Shown here: one piece after another, positions 1-8,758 of the stretch | Position numbering within the stretch: the first letter of the stretch is position 1 | How the letters are laid out: each line of letters starts with the position of its first letter | NCBI RefSeq assembly: GCF_013410875.1 | Contig: NZ_JACCCU010000001.1 | Location: 372,001 to 436,000, forward strand | Length of the DNA stretch: 64,000 bases | Source: Tunturiibacter empetritectus | Lineage (GTDB): Bacteria > Acidobacteriota > Terriglobia > Terriglobales > Acidobacteriaceae | Direction of reading: 5' to 3' | Position numbers and translations under genes: made by a program | Notes under the pieces: generated by a model | What the model was told of the DNA's origin: nothing | The model's database searches: none | What the model saw: the letters and a program-made list of their open reading frames with translations, nothing else

Positions 1-2
1 TC

Positions 3-332
3 CTCAAAGACGAGAATCTTGTCCGGCTCGACTGGCAGGTTTCGAACTTTATCGGGGGCATCCGCCTTCAGGTCGCTTCGACAGATGTCGATGCAGCCGA
101 AGAGATTCTGTCACAGCCTGTCCCCACCGAGTTTGCTGTCCCGGACCAGCCAGGCTTCTCGCAGCCACGCTGTCCTCGCTGCACTTCCATCGACATCACC
201 TGGGAGCGTCAGGGCCGTAAGGCGGCACTTGCCTCGCTCTACCTTTTTTCCTTGCCACTGCCCCGTGGTTCTGAGTCCTGGCACTGCAACAGCTGCGACC
301 TTCGTTGGGTCGATGAAGTCAACCAAGCTTGA
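3..332 (+). CDS. DUF2007-type zinc-ribbon protein, 3' part
   Basis: The frame is open from the left edge of the window, so the true start lies outside it; about 109 residues are visible. The N-terminal part (LDWQVSNFIGGIRLQVASTD) resembles the DUF2007 'putative signal-transducing protein' fold. Two cysteine pairs follow, CPRC near residue 58 and CNSC near residue 96, separated by a hydrophobic stretch, which suggests a zinc ribbon around a short membrane-associated helix. The gene converges on the M1 peptidase, with 54 bases between the stops. The family assignment is by pattern recognition; function is unknown. Confidence 0.7.
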   Translation, partial: LKDENLVRLDWQVSNFIGGIRLQVASTDVDAAEEILSQPVPTEFAVPDQPGFSQPRCPRCTSIDITWERQGRKAALASLYLFSLPLPRGSESWHCNSCDLRWVDEVNQA

Positions 333-386
333 CCGCCGATGAATCGGAATAGATCACAAGCGTAAACATCTCTCAATTCTGGCCAA

Positions 387-2384
387 TTACTCCACCTTTT
401 TCGAACTATTGCTGCGATCGTCATCCGGCAGCACATGATCCGGATCCACCACGACCTCAGCAATCGGCGATTTGTTCTCAAGCGTCCACATATAAACTCC
501 CTTTTGCAGCCAAGTCTCGACGGGAAGCGTAACGCGCACCTTCTCCCCGCTTTTGAACCGCACCTCAACAGGAGTTGGCAACACCAGCTGTCCACGGTTA
601 CTGATCGTGACAACCGATCCCTCCACCTTATCGACGGCGACATCATACTTCCAGTTGTTGAGATACCATCCCCGCCAGAACCAGCTCAGGTCCTCGCCGC
701 CTTCGCTCTCCATCGCACGAAAGAAGTCAGAAGGCGAAGGATGTTTGAACGCCCAGTCCTTGATGTACTTTCGGAACGCCCAGTCGAACCGCTCCGGCCC
801 AAGGATCTGCTCGCGTAGCAGCACCATGCCGTATGCACCCTTGAAGTAGCTCACCGGATGCCCAAGCTGCCCCGGATAGCTATCCGCCGGCATGATCAAC
901 GTCCCTGCCTCTGCATTGTCCAGCACCTTTAGAATCGTGTCCGGTGGCTCTCCTCCAGCCGAATACTCCGAGTCTCGCTTCGGTCCATACTTCCCGCCCG
1001 CGTACTCGGCTGACTCCTCAATATCGATGAACGTGTTGAACCCCTCATCCATAAACGCGTGCCGCCGTTCATTCGAGCCGACGATCATCGGAAACCAGCT
1101 ATGTCCGAACTCATGCGCCGTCAGCCAGAAGAAGAACGGTCCCTTGTCCTCAACGCCATCGAAGACCACACCGGGATACTCCATCCCGCTTGAAAACCCA
1201 GCGATACTTACCGCAGCAGGCCACGGGTACGGATACCAGTGCTTCGAAAATCGTTCAATCGTATCCTTCGTATACTCGGTCGACTTGTCCCACGCGTCCG
1301 GGCCAACACTCTCCGGTGGATACACGCTCATCGCAAGGCTCTTCTTCCCATCCGGCAGATTGATCTTTGCTGCATCCCACACAAACACCGGCGACGCGCT
1401 CCACACCACATCCCGCGTGTGTTCCATGTGGAAGTGCCACGTCAACGTTCCACCCTGCTTCGGGCGGCTCGCAGGGTCACTCACCTCTGCAGGCGCGCGA
1501 ATGTACACCGTCTTATCACTGTTCTTCGCCTGGTCCAACCGCTCCATCTCCGCCTTCGTCAGCACCTCCTTCGCATTCACCAACTCCCCCGACCCCGCCA
1601 CAATCATCGCCGAAGGTGCCGTCACAAAATAATCGAAGTGCCCATACTCCAGATAAAACTCCGCGCCAATGTAAGGCAGCGTGTCCCACCCGCGCAGATC
1701 GTCATAGACGCACATCCGCGGATACCACTGCGCCATGTCGTAGATCTCCCCACTCTTGGTCGCGCCCCACGAAGTCCTGCCACCCCAGACGCCAGGAATT
1801 ACGTAGTGGTACTTGATGTGAATCTTCAGCTGGCCGCCATGCCCACCCAACGGAGTCGCCAGACGAATCTGCATCCGCGTATCGTTAATCAGATACTCCG
1901 CCTTCACGGTCTGCTTCCCCTGTTCGATCTCAACGGAATCGAAGACATAGCCTTCGGTCGAAGGCGTCGGCCCAGCCTCATCCCCTCCACGCCTACGCCT
2001 TGCTCCTCCGTTCGCAACTCGCGACCGCGAATCCTTCCGATAAATGTTCTGCTCCACCTGTACCCACAGACTTGGCAGCACCTCAGGACTGTTATTGGTG
2101 TAAGTGATAATCTCCGTTGTGCTCAGCTGCTTCGTTTCTGTATCGAGCGATGCATGCAACTCATAGTCCGCCTCATTCTGCCAATAGCTAGGCCCCGGCG
2201 AACCGTTGCTCGACCGATATCCATTGACCGGCTGTGGCAGAGTAAGCGGCGCAAACGTCAGTCGCGGGTCATACCCGGACGCCACACCAGCGCCAGCCTG
2301 CGCCAGCATTGGCTCTACGTTAAAACCAGGCCAAAAAGCAGTCAACAGCAACACGAATAGACGAACATCGCACCGGATCTGCAT
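387..2384 (-). CDS. Secreted M1-family zinc metallopeptidase
   Basis: 665 residues. A signal peptide covers about residues 1-29 (hydrophobic LFVLLLTAFWPG, then a cleavage site near LAQA). The gluzincin motif is intact: HEFGH at 424-428 with the distal zinc ligand E447 in MDEGF. GMEYPG at about 400-405 occupies the place of the M1 exopeptidase GxMEN motif. The protein is therefore probably a periplasmic or secreted aminopeptidase-like enzyme removing N-terminal residues from peptides. Residues 125-135 hold an arginine-rich loop (ARRRRGGDE) that looks like a lineage-specific insertion. It is transcribed divergently from corA. The family call is firm; substrate preference is not visible. Confidence 0.9.
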   Translation of the reverse strand: MQIRCDVRLFVLLLTAFWPGFNVEPMLAQAGAGVASGYDPRLTFAPLTLPQPVNGYRSSNGSPGPSYWQNEADYELHASLDTETKQLSTTEIITYTNNSPEVLPSLWVQVEQNIYRKDSRSRVANGGARRRRGGDEAGPTPSTEGYVFDSVEIEQGKQTVKAEYLINDTRMQIRLATPLGGHGGQLKIHIKYHYVIPGVWGGRTSWGATKSGEIYDMAQWYPRMCVYDDLRGWDTLPYIGAEFYLEYGHFDYFVTAPSAMIVAGSGELVNAKEVLTKAEMERLDQAKNSDKTVYIRAPAEVSDPASRPKQGGTLTWHFHMEHTRDVVWSASPVFVWDAAKINLPDGKKSLAMSVYPPESVGPDAWDKSTEYTKDTIERFSKHWYPYPWPAAVSIAGFSSGMEYPGVVFDGVEDKGPFFFWLTAHEFGHSWFPMIVGSNERRHAFMDEGFNTFIDIEESAEYAGGKYGPKRDSEYSAGGEPPDTILKVLDNAEAGTLIMPADSYPGQLGHPVSYFKGAYGMVLLREQILGPERFDWAFRKYIKDWAFKHPSPSDFFRAMESEGGEDLSWFWRGWYLNNWKYDVAVDKVEGSVVTISNRGQLVLPTPVEVRFKSGEKVRVTLPVETWLQKGVYMWTLENKSPIAEVVVDPDHVLPDDDRSNSSKKVE

Positions 2385-2505
2385 CAGGGGTAGGTCTCGC
2401 TTTCTAGAATCTGAGGGTGTTTTCTAGATCATAGACGTGTGCCAAAGTAGGATGGACTCGAGTTACGGTCTTTTTGGCTTCAAATCGCATACAAAAGGAA
2501 CTCCC

Positions 2506-3390
2506 ATGCCCTGGTATCAACTCAACGACGCCAACGACCCCAAGCTCGACGCGCTCGCCAAACAGTACAACCTCCACCCTCTTCATCTCGAAGACACACG
2601 CAACGAAGACGAAGGCGTTAAAGTTGACTCCGGCGCAGCCTACACCTTCGCCGTCTTCAAGCCCGTGCGTCTCATCCCCGACCCCGACAACCCCGGCGAA
2701 GAGATGCCCTCCTTCTCGCCTGTCGACATCTTCGCTGGCAAAGACTTCCTCATCACTGTCTCCGACCCCACCTGCCCCACCACGGAGCAGGCCCTCGCCC
2801 GTGCCCGTCGCGACGGCGATGACGAACACCCCGGAAAACTCGTCTCCCTCATCCTCGACACCATCGTCGATCTTTACTTCCCGGCCATCGACCACTTCGA
2901 CGACCGCATCGACCAGCTCGAAGACAAAGTCTTCGACGATCCCTCGCCTGAGATCCTACAATCCATCTTCGCCATCAAGCGCGAACTCATCGATCTCCGC
3001 CGCGTCCTCGTCAACACCCGCGATGCGGCCCTCCATCTCCAGCGCGATCCCAACACCATCATCGATGCCGACTATCAGCCCTACGTCCGCGACACCTACG
3101 ATCACATCGCACGTCTGCTCGACTCTGTCGAAACCCAGCGCGACTTGCTCAACAACACGCTCGACATCTACCTCTCGTCCGTCTCAAATCGCACCAACGA
3201 AGTCATGAAGGTCTTGACGGTCTTAGGCACCATCGTCCTTCCGGTCCTTGCCATCTCCGGCATCTATGGAATGAACCTCAAAGGACTCCCCTTTGAAGAT
3301 TCGCCCCACGGGGCGGAGTGGGTCGGTGGTATCACCGTCGTTATCACGGCTCTCATGCTGTTCGTCCTCCGCAGGCTGGACTGGCTTTAG
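2506..3390 (+). CDS. corA: CorA-family magnesium/cobalt transporter
   Basis: 294 residues from the ATG at 2506, chosen over the ATG at 2437 because AAAAGGAA lies 6-8 bases before it and homology begins at the MPWYQL start. The long N-terminal cytoplasmic domain is acidic and helical. The two C-terminal membrane helices are separated by the family signature YGMN (254-257), the ion-selectivity loop. It should form a pentameric inner-membrane channel for Mg2+ uptake. A single-gene unit; upstream is the divergent M1 peptidase promoter region. Confidence 0.93.
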   Translation: MPWYQLNDANDPKLDALAKQYNLHPLHLEDTRNEDEGVKVDSGAAYTFAVFKPVRLIPDPDNPGEEMPSFSPVDIFAGKDFLITVSDPTCPTTEQALARARRDGDDEHPGKLVSLILDTIVDLYFPAIDHFDDRIDQLEDKVFDDPSPEILQSIFAIKRELIDLRRVLVNTRDAALHLQRDPNTIIDADYQPYVRDTYDHIARLLDSVETQRDLLNNTLDIYLSSVSNRTNEVMKVLTVLGTIVLPVLAISGIYGMNLKGLPFEDSPHGAEWVGGITVVITALMLFVLRRLDWL

Positions 3391-3527
3391 CCGATCGGCT
3401 CCATCTCATCAAAGCAATGGAAACCCCTGTTGACGAGGCAAAACTCACCTGAAAGGTGATCGCCGCACCTCTACCTAATCCTGCATCTTCTGAAGTACGG
3501 CGGCCACGCCGCCAAGGAGATTTGTTC

Positions 3528-3788
3528 ATGACCGACTATCGTGTAAGTCAAGGGGACGTTCAAGAAGATCAAGTAACTGCAGCCATCGAAAAGGTAACTG
3601 CGCAGGTGCCATCCAGCGTTTATCTGGCCTTGGCACTTGGCTCAATGGCCGTCTCGGTCGGCTTCCAAGCTGCTAAAAAACACCACGACGCTTTATTCGT
3701 AGGCCAGTGGGCGGCCCCATTCCTCATCCTCGGCATCTACAACAAGCTCGTAAAACTTCATGGCTCCGATGGCGCTTCCCACGCCTGA
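3528..3788 (+). CDS. Small membrane protein of unknown function
   Basis: 86 residues from the ATG at 3528, which has AAGGAGA at 3514-3520; an upstream in-frame start at 3456 lacks a ribosome site. Two hydrophobic segments are visible (SVYLALALGSMAVSVGFQAA at about 27-46, and WAAPFLILGIYNKL at about 58-71) linked by a short charged loop containing KKHHD. I do not recognise a named family. It sits alone between corA and a terminator shared with the opposing bestrophin gene. The strong ribosome site makes translation likely. Confidence 0.75.
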   Translation: MTDYRVSQGDVQEDQVTAAIEKVTAQVPSSVYLALALGSMAVSVGFQAAKKHHDALFVGQWAAPFLILGIYNKLVKLHGSDGASHA

Positions 3789-3809
3789 CCTTCCCAGATA
3801 GCTGAATAA

Positions 3810-3833
3810 AGCCCCGGAGTGAAAGCCGGGGCT
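3810..3833. terminator. Bidirectional hairpin between convergent genes
   Basis: Perfect 8-bp stem AGCCCCGG / CCGGGGCT with the loop AGTGAAAG, placed between the stops of the small membrane protein and the opposing bestrophin gene. No long T-tract follows, so termination may be inefficient or Rho-assisted. Confidence 0.6.
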
Positions 3834-3849
3834 CTACATACCTCGCTGC

Positions 3850-4764
3850 CTACCAAAGCACGCCGTCAATGGGCGTACTAGCAGCTGGCAGCGTCTTCTC
3901 ACTCAGCATCTGCCTGAGATTCGTCTCGATCGTCGTGGTGATCGAAGTCAATGGAACGTCGTAGACCGAATTTTCAAAGGGATCCTCAAGATCCCGCCCA
4001 ATCTTGTCCAACGCCAAAAAGATAAAGCCAACCAGCGTGGAGCCAAGCGGAGTAAACCACCCCATACTCGTTACCAGTGCCAGCGGAAGCAACACGCAAT
4101 AGATCTGTACAAAAAGCTGTGGGAAGTAGTCATACTGCTTGGGCATTGGGGTGTTCTTGATCCGTTCAGCACCCCCCTGCGCGTCTGCCAGATCGTTCAG
4201 GCTCTCATCCATTGCGCGCCATTGCAGCGCGTCAATCCACTCCCTGGTTTGGCACTCCAGCAGCAACTTCCCCATCATTTGCTGTATCGCAAGCGGAACA
4301 TTCTTCTCCACCCGCAGCGCCTCCAACTCGCGCTCGTCGAGGAGCGGCTTCAGCTCAGCCCACGGCTCCAATTTTCTTAGGTGTTGCCGCAACGCATGCA
4401 CAAACGCGATCTGCAGATACACCATTCGCCGCTGCATCTCTTTCAGCTCCGCAGCATCGCTACCCGTCAGCGACAACATCCCCGTCGTCACCTGCCGCGC
4501 CCAGCTTCGTGAGTTATTGACCACCGAACCCCACAGAATCCGCGCCTCCCACCACCTCGCATAGGCAGACTGGTTTCGAAACGCAACGATAATTCCGATC
4601 GACGACCCGAACAGCGCTAGCGGAATATGCGGCAGTGCGACCCAATTCCAGCCCATAACCTTGTACGCCGCCACCACCGCCAGGTCATAAAGCACCAGCA
4701 GTAGCAATGGCAAGCCGACGTATTTCAGCATCGCCGTAAGTTGTCGTCCACGCGGAACGATCAT
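3850..4764 (-). CDS. Bestrophin-family anion channel protein
   Basis: 304 residues. Family features are the N-terminal membrane segments (about 12-60), the conserved region FRNQSAYARWWEAR, and a second hydrophobic pair at about 210-245 (FVQIYCVLLPLALV), followed by DLEDPFEN. Bacterial bestrophins are pentameric inner-membrane channels for chloride or bicarbonate. The start codon overlaps the stop of the upstream carbonic anhydrase gene by four bases (ATGA), so the two are translationally coupled. Pairing with carbonic anhydrase suggests HCO3-/CO2 handling; that is inferred from context. Confidence 0.88.
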   Translation of the reverse strand: MIVPRGRQLTAMLKYVGLPLLLLVLYDLAVVAAYKVMGWNWVALPHIPLALFGSSIGIIVAFRNQSAYARWWEARILWGSVVNNSRSWARQVTTGMLSLTGSDAAELKEMQRRMVYLQIAFVHALRQHLRKLEPWAELKPLLDERELEALRVEKNVPLAIQQMMGKLLLECQTREWIDALQWRAMDESLNDLADAQGGAERIKNTPMPKQYDYFPQLFVQIYCVLLPLALVTSMGWFTPLGSTLVGFIFLALDKIGRDLEDPFENSVYDVPLTSITTTIETNLRQMLSEKTLPAASTPIDGVLW

Positions 4765-5411
4765 TCGCCTGCGCCCTCAATCCTCACCGGCACAAACACC
4801 CGTCCGCCGTCCTCTGAGATCCTCACCTCGCCCTTGCCGATGTCGTACACCCAGCCAGAAATCGTCAACTCCTCCCGCGCCATCGCTCCTGCCACCGACG
4901 GATGCGTCCGCAAATGCTGCATCTGCAGCAATACATTCTCCTCCGTAACCCGCCGCAACAGCACATCGGGCTTCTCCTCATCTTCGGCCAGCGAATTAGC
5001 CACACTCAACGCCGCATGTGCATTGTTCAACCAGTTCTTCACCGTCGGCATCTTCTCCAACGCCTCGGGATGCAGCAAGCCCTTCATCGCTCCGCAATCC
5101 GAATGGCCGCACACCACAACATGTTGTACCTTCAGCGCTGTCACGGCGTATTCGATCACCGCGCTCACGCCGCCAAGCATATCGCCGTACGCCGGTACCA
5201 GATTGCCGACATTTCGAGTTACAAATACGTCGCCCGGACGAGATTGTGTAATCAACTCAGGATCGATTCGAGAGTCCGCGCAAGTCACAATCAAAGCATG
5301 AGGCTTCTGCGGCTCGCTCGCTGCTTTGACATACCTGTCCTTGTGCTCCGTGTAAACCCCAGTCCGAAACTTCCGTATCCCTACCTTCAGTTTTTCGAGT
5401 ACAGCATCCAT
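4761..5411 (-). CDS. can: Beta-class carbonic anhydrase
   Basis: 216 residues. All active-site residues are present: the CxDxR zinc/dyad motif (C44, D46, R48) and HxxC (H103, C106), with the conserved TRNVGNLV stretch at about 65-72. It interconverts CO2 and bicarbonate in the cytoplasm. It is the first gene of an operon with the bestrophin-like channel (ATGA overlap), a pairing that suggests that bicarbonate made here is moved across the membrane. The subclass follows from the C-D-R / H-C zinc site. Confidence 0.95.
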   Translation of the reverse strand: MDAVLEKLKVGIRKFRTGVYTEHKDRYVKAASEPQKPHALIVTCADSRIDPELITQSRPGDVFVTRNVGNLVPAYGDMLGGVSAVIEYAVTALKVQHVVVCGHSDCGAMKGLLHPEALEKMPTVKNWLNNAHAALSVANSLAEDEEKPDVLLRRVTEENVLLQMQHLRTHPSVAGAMAREELTISGWVYDIGKGEVRISEDGGRVFVPVRIEGAGE

Positions 5412-5469
5412 AGCTCTCCCTTTCTCATATCGTCAATAGATTTCATCGACCAGCCGCGCCAGCTGCCGG

Positions 5470-6108
5470 TTATTCCTTCCACTTAATATTGCATCCAATC
5501 GAGAATCGCTGATTCGTATCAGGTCGTTTACCCGCAAGGACCGCATCCATCGCTGCCCGCAGATCCTGCCCCGTCACTGGAAGGTCGTTGCCTGAATCCC
5601 CGCGTCGAGGCCGGCTATCATCCAGCTGCCCACGGTACACCAGCGCCATCTCGGCATCGAACAAAAAGAAATCCGGCGTACAAGCCGCGTCATACGCCCG
5701 CGCCACCTCCTGCGTCTCGTCGTACAAATACGGAAAGCGGAACCCAAGCCGCTCCGCCTGCTTCTTCATCTCTGTGGGCGCGTCCTGCGGATAAGCCTCC
5801 ACATCATTCGACGAGATAGCCGCGATCGCAATCTTTCCCTCATAGTCCTTCCCTATCCGCGCCAGCTCCTCCTCCACATGAATCACAAACGGACAATGCA
5901 CGCAAAGAAACATCACCAGCAACCCATGCCGTCCCGACGGCGACGTTCCTCCTCCGGTCATTAGATTGTCCGCATCAGACCGGCCATCGTCCCAGCTCGC
6001 AGCGAAGACATCATCCCGCCCCACGGCCCTGCCACTCACCACATCTATCAGTTCAAACGCCGGAGCCGTAGCTCCCAATGCGACCATCGCCGACTGTGTC
6101 CTGGACAT
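5470..6108 (-). CDS. Thioredoxin-fold (AhpC/TSA-like) protein with CxxC
   Basis: 212 residues, cytoplasmic (no signal peptide). The N-terminal APAFELIDVVSG and the redox motif CVHCPF (C69-C72) are typical of a peroxiredoxin-like thioredoxin family whose members end in SIGCNIKWK, seen here at the C-terminus. A second start at Met8 is possible. Residues 30-58 (SWDDGRSDADNLMTGGGTSP) look like a lineage insert before the core. It is a probable thiol-disulfide oxidoreductase or peroxide-handling protein; substrate unknown. It is transcribed divergently from the HNH gene and lies upstream of the carbonic anhydrase operon with a 58-base gap. Confidence 0.85.
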   Translation of the reverse strand: MSRTQSAMVALGATAPAFELIDVVSGRAVGRDDVFAASWDDGRSDADNLMTGGGTSPSGRHGLLVMFLCVHCPFVIHVEEELARIGKDYEGKIAIAAISSNDVEAYPQDAPTEMKKQAERLGFRFPYLYDETQEVARAYDAACTPDFFLFDAEMALVYRGQLDDSRPRRGDSGNDLPVTGQDLRAAMDAVLAGKRPDTNQRFSIGCNIKWKE

Positions 6109-6284
6109 CGTGCCCTCCGCTTCTTCACGATCATAGCCAACTCTGCCCTAACACCACTACCGTCGAAGCTCTTTCTTTCGTCTTCGCCCGCGAAATCTTT
6201 CGTTCTCTGCGACACCCTTCCGCGAGCCGGGAACCCACCTCACCATCCCCAAACCCACCGTGAGCGCCTTATCCTCAAGCCAGC

Positions 6285-6761
6285 ATGATCGTCCCACGCA
6301 CCCTGACCGGCGGCCGCACCACCCGCCACGCGCTCCCGGTCGGCCCAAACAACCTGCCTCTCTGCCGTTGGTGCGAACTCGAAATCCTCGCCAAACGCCG
6401 CCGCACCTTCTGCAGCGACTACTGCGTCCATCAGTGGCGTCTCCGTACCGACCCCGGCTACCTTCGTGAGCAGGTCCTCATCCGCGACCGCGGCATCTGC
6501 AGCGTCTGCGCCATCGACACCCTCGCCGCCTATGCCGCACTGAAGCGCTCCCGAGGCCCCGCACGCGCCGCCGGCCTGCGCCTCTACGGCATGAAGTCCA
6601 TCGCCTCTCGCCGCAGCCTCTGGGACGCCGACCACATCCGTCCCGTAGCTGAAGGCGGCGGCCAGTGCGACCTCGACAACCTCCGCACCCTCTGCCTGCT
6701 CTGCCACCGCGAAGCCACCGCGCAACTCCGCCAACGTCTCCGCCTCACCCGCGTCTCTTAG
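6285..6761 (+). CDS. HNH endonuclease-like protein with N-terminal zinc knuckle
   Basis: 158 residues. An N-terminal treble-clef knuckle (C27, C30, C43, C47: CRWC...CSDYC) is followed by an HNH core: C72-C75, the DH dyad at 116-117 (WDADHIRP), N132 and C137-C140-H141. The double-zinc layout resembles stand-alone McrA-type HNH proteins found next to housekeeping genes in Acidobacteriota, possibly nicking or repair nucleases. No restriction partner or methyltransferase is nearby. It converges on the broken glycosyltransferase with 6 bases between stops. Confidence 0.85.
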   Translation: MIVPRTLTGGRTTRHALPVGPNNLPLCRWCELEILAKRRRTFCSDYCVHQWRLRTDPGYLREQVLIRDRGICSVCAIDTLAAYAALKRSRGPARAAGLRLYGMKSIASRRSLWDADHIRPVAEGGGQCDLDNLRTLCLLCHREATAQLRQRLRLTRVS

Positions 6762-6767
6762 TGCACC

Positions 6768-8297
6768 TTACCCATACGACTGATACTCCTTCCAGAACTC
6801 CGGCCACGGCAACCGTGGAGGTCCGCAAAGGAAGATATCCGGGTGCGATTGGCTCTCCTCGTTCTCCACGCCCGCCGAGTTTCCATTATGCCCAGCTAGC
6901 CTGCACGCCGAAAACGCCCTATCTGCAGCCTCGCGCGAAAAGCCAACCACAATTAGCGTCGAAGGCGGCGCCGTAGGATACCCTCGCAGCCATGCCGAGT
7001 TTGTCATGCTGATCGGCGGCGGCAGATGGTAAGCCGATCCCAGAATCTCCAACGCTCCCTGCTCGCCGTAGTTTCCCACCAGCACACCAACTTCACCTCG
7101 CTGCTCGGCCGGCAAAGAATCACGGATCCCTGCAACCGTCTTCACCAACTCATCCCATCCGAACTCCTCCCGCAGGTCGCCATTGTTCTTCAGTGCGAAC
7201 TGCTTCAGTGGCCCATCCGAAGCCAGGGGCACAATAATCGCGTACACAAGGACCCCATACACTGCCATCCCCGCAAAAGCCACGCTCAACACAACCCGTC
7301 GCCAAACCCGGCTAAGAGTCGCGACCCATCTCTCCCCGGCCACTGCACCCATCGCCAGCAGCATCGGATAAGCGGCCGCCAAATAGTACCCACGTCCTTT
7401 ACCGAATAGAAACAGCGCCAACGGCACTACGTACATCCACCCCAGCATCCGATACCGCTTGTCCCGCAGAAAACAGATCGCTCCAGCGATCCACAACGGC
7501 GCCGCCGCCAGATTCGCGCAGATCTTGAACTGGTCCCATACGAAGCCGTTCGCCCGCCCCTGCCTCACATCCCGCGCATGAATGTGCTGCAAAAAATGCA
7601 TCGAGATAAATCCATGCCGTACCTGCCAGATGAAGTTAGGCGCAAAGATCAGGAGCGCCACCGCCACTCCGCCCCAGAACCAGCCACTCGCAAAGTAACG
7701 CCGGGCCGTACTGAGCAGCATCCCACTCACAATCCCCGCGATATAAAACAGGATCGAGTACTTGGTCATCAACCCCAGTCCGACAAAGACTCCGATCGCC
7801 AGCCACCACCGCGGATTCTCAGTCTTCAACAGCCGAATTACGAAGTAAGCGATCAGAACCCACCACAGGTAGTCGAAGGAGGAGTATTGAAACTCCGTCC
7901 CCTCGAACACCGGCAGCCCGGAGGTCGCCACCGCAAACGCCGCCGCCACCTGCGCCACCCGGCCACCGCCAAGCTCCCGTGCCATCAGCCCCGTCACCAC
8001 AATCGCCAGCGCCTGCGCAACAACCGAAAACAGCCGCAACCCCACCATCGACGCCCCAAATAACTGCAGCCCCACCCGCTCCACAAACGGGGTAAACGGG
8101 GGATACGCGACGAATCCCTAATCCAGATGCCGCGCATCGCTCAGAAACTGAAACTCATCCCGATGAAACCCATACCGCCCGTTCGTCAGCAGATGAACGA
8201 GTGCTACCACCAGGGCTATCCCCCACAAGGTTATAGAGTTAGATCGCAAGCCGGCCTCTGGTTGCACAAAACGCTGTTTCGGATTTGTCACTTCCAT
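6768..8297 (-). pseudogene. Glycosyltransferase family 39 protein, interrupted by an amber codon
   Basis: The reading frame starts at the ATG at 8297 (GGAG 6-7 bases upstream) and would encode about 509 residues. Codon 60 is TAG (8120-8118). It falls inside the PMT_2/ArnT signature: FHRDEFQFLSDARHLD, stop, GFVAYPPFTPFVERV, all in one frame. Homologues normally have Trp at that point, so a single TGG-to-TAG change explains it. The remainder has about ten hydrophobic segments, as expected for a polyprenyl-phosphate-sugar-dependent membrane glycosyltransferase. The downstream part could restart at a GTG (8084) but would lack the catalytic N-terminal Asp-Glu. It is probably inactive unless the stop is suppressed or is a sequencing error. 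Confidence 0.85.
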
Positions 8298-8758
8298 CCG
8301 CATCTCCGTTTGATTATCTGCCTGATTGGTTGTTGTCTTCCAAGCTTTACGCATCACGGTACACGCAAGTTCCGACGGGATTTTTTTTCTGGAGGAGTTT
8401 CTCTGGTTTTGCTTGGGGTTTTGGCAAAAAAGGGGGTGCAGAACGTGGTCTTTTGATGGTGAGTTCGTGGTGGATTGCTGGTGAAAGCTGGTCAGCTGAC
8501 TGTCATTTTTCAGGCTTGAAAAACATGCCACTATTTCCGGATTTATTTCGAGGGGATTCCCATTTTGGGACTGCCCACTTTCCAAGGGGTCAAACGGCAG
8601 TCTCGCCCAGCGATCCATTCGCCTACCTGGTCTGTCTTGGTTCTGACAATACGTATGAGCCATAACCTGGAGAAGTATTGTGTTTATTGCTCCTCTCAGG
8701 TAATGTCCAGAGGCAATCATTAGCTCAGATAAATTTTCGGAATTACAGGCCTTCGTGT
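8298..8758. other. Divergent intergenic region with CACCAC-rich leader
   Basis: 461 bases between the glycosyltransferase and the lipoprotein, AT-richer than the flanks. Around 8440-8500 the strand sense to the glycosyltransferase reads as a C/A-rich series (CACCAG, CCACCACG, CTCACC, GACCACG), echoing the CACCAC tract at 33765-33870. I see no convincing gene here; the long frame running up from 8297 on the minus strand has no coding character beyond that point. Confidence 0.5.
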
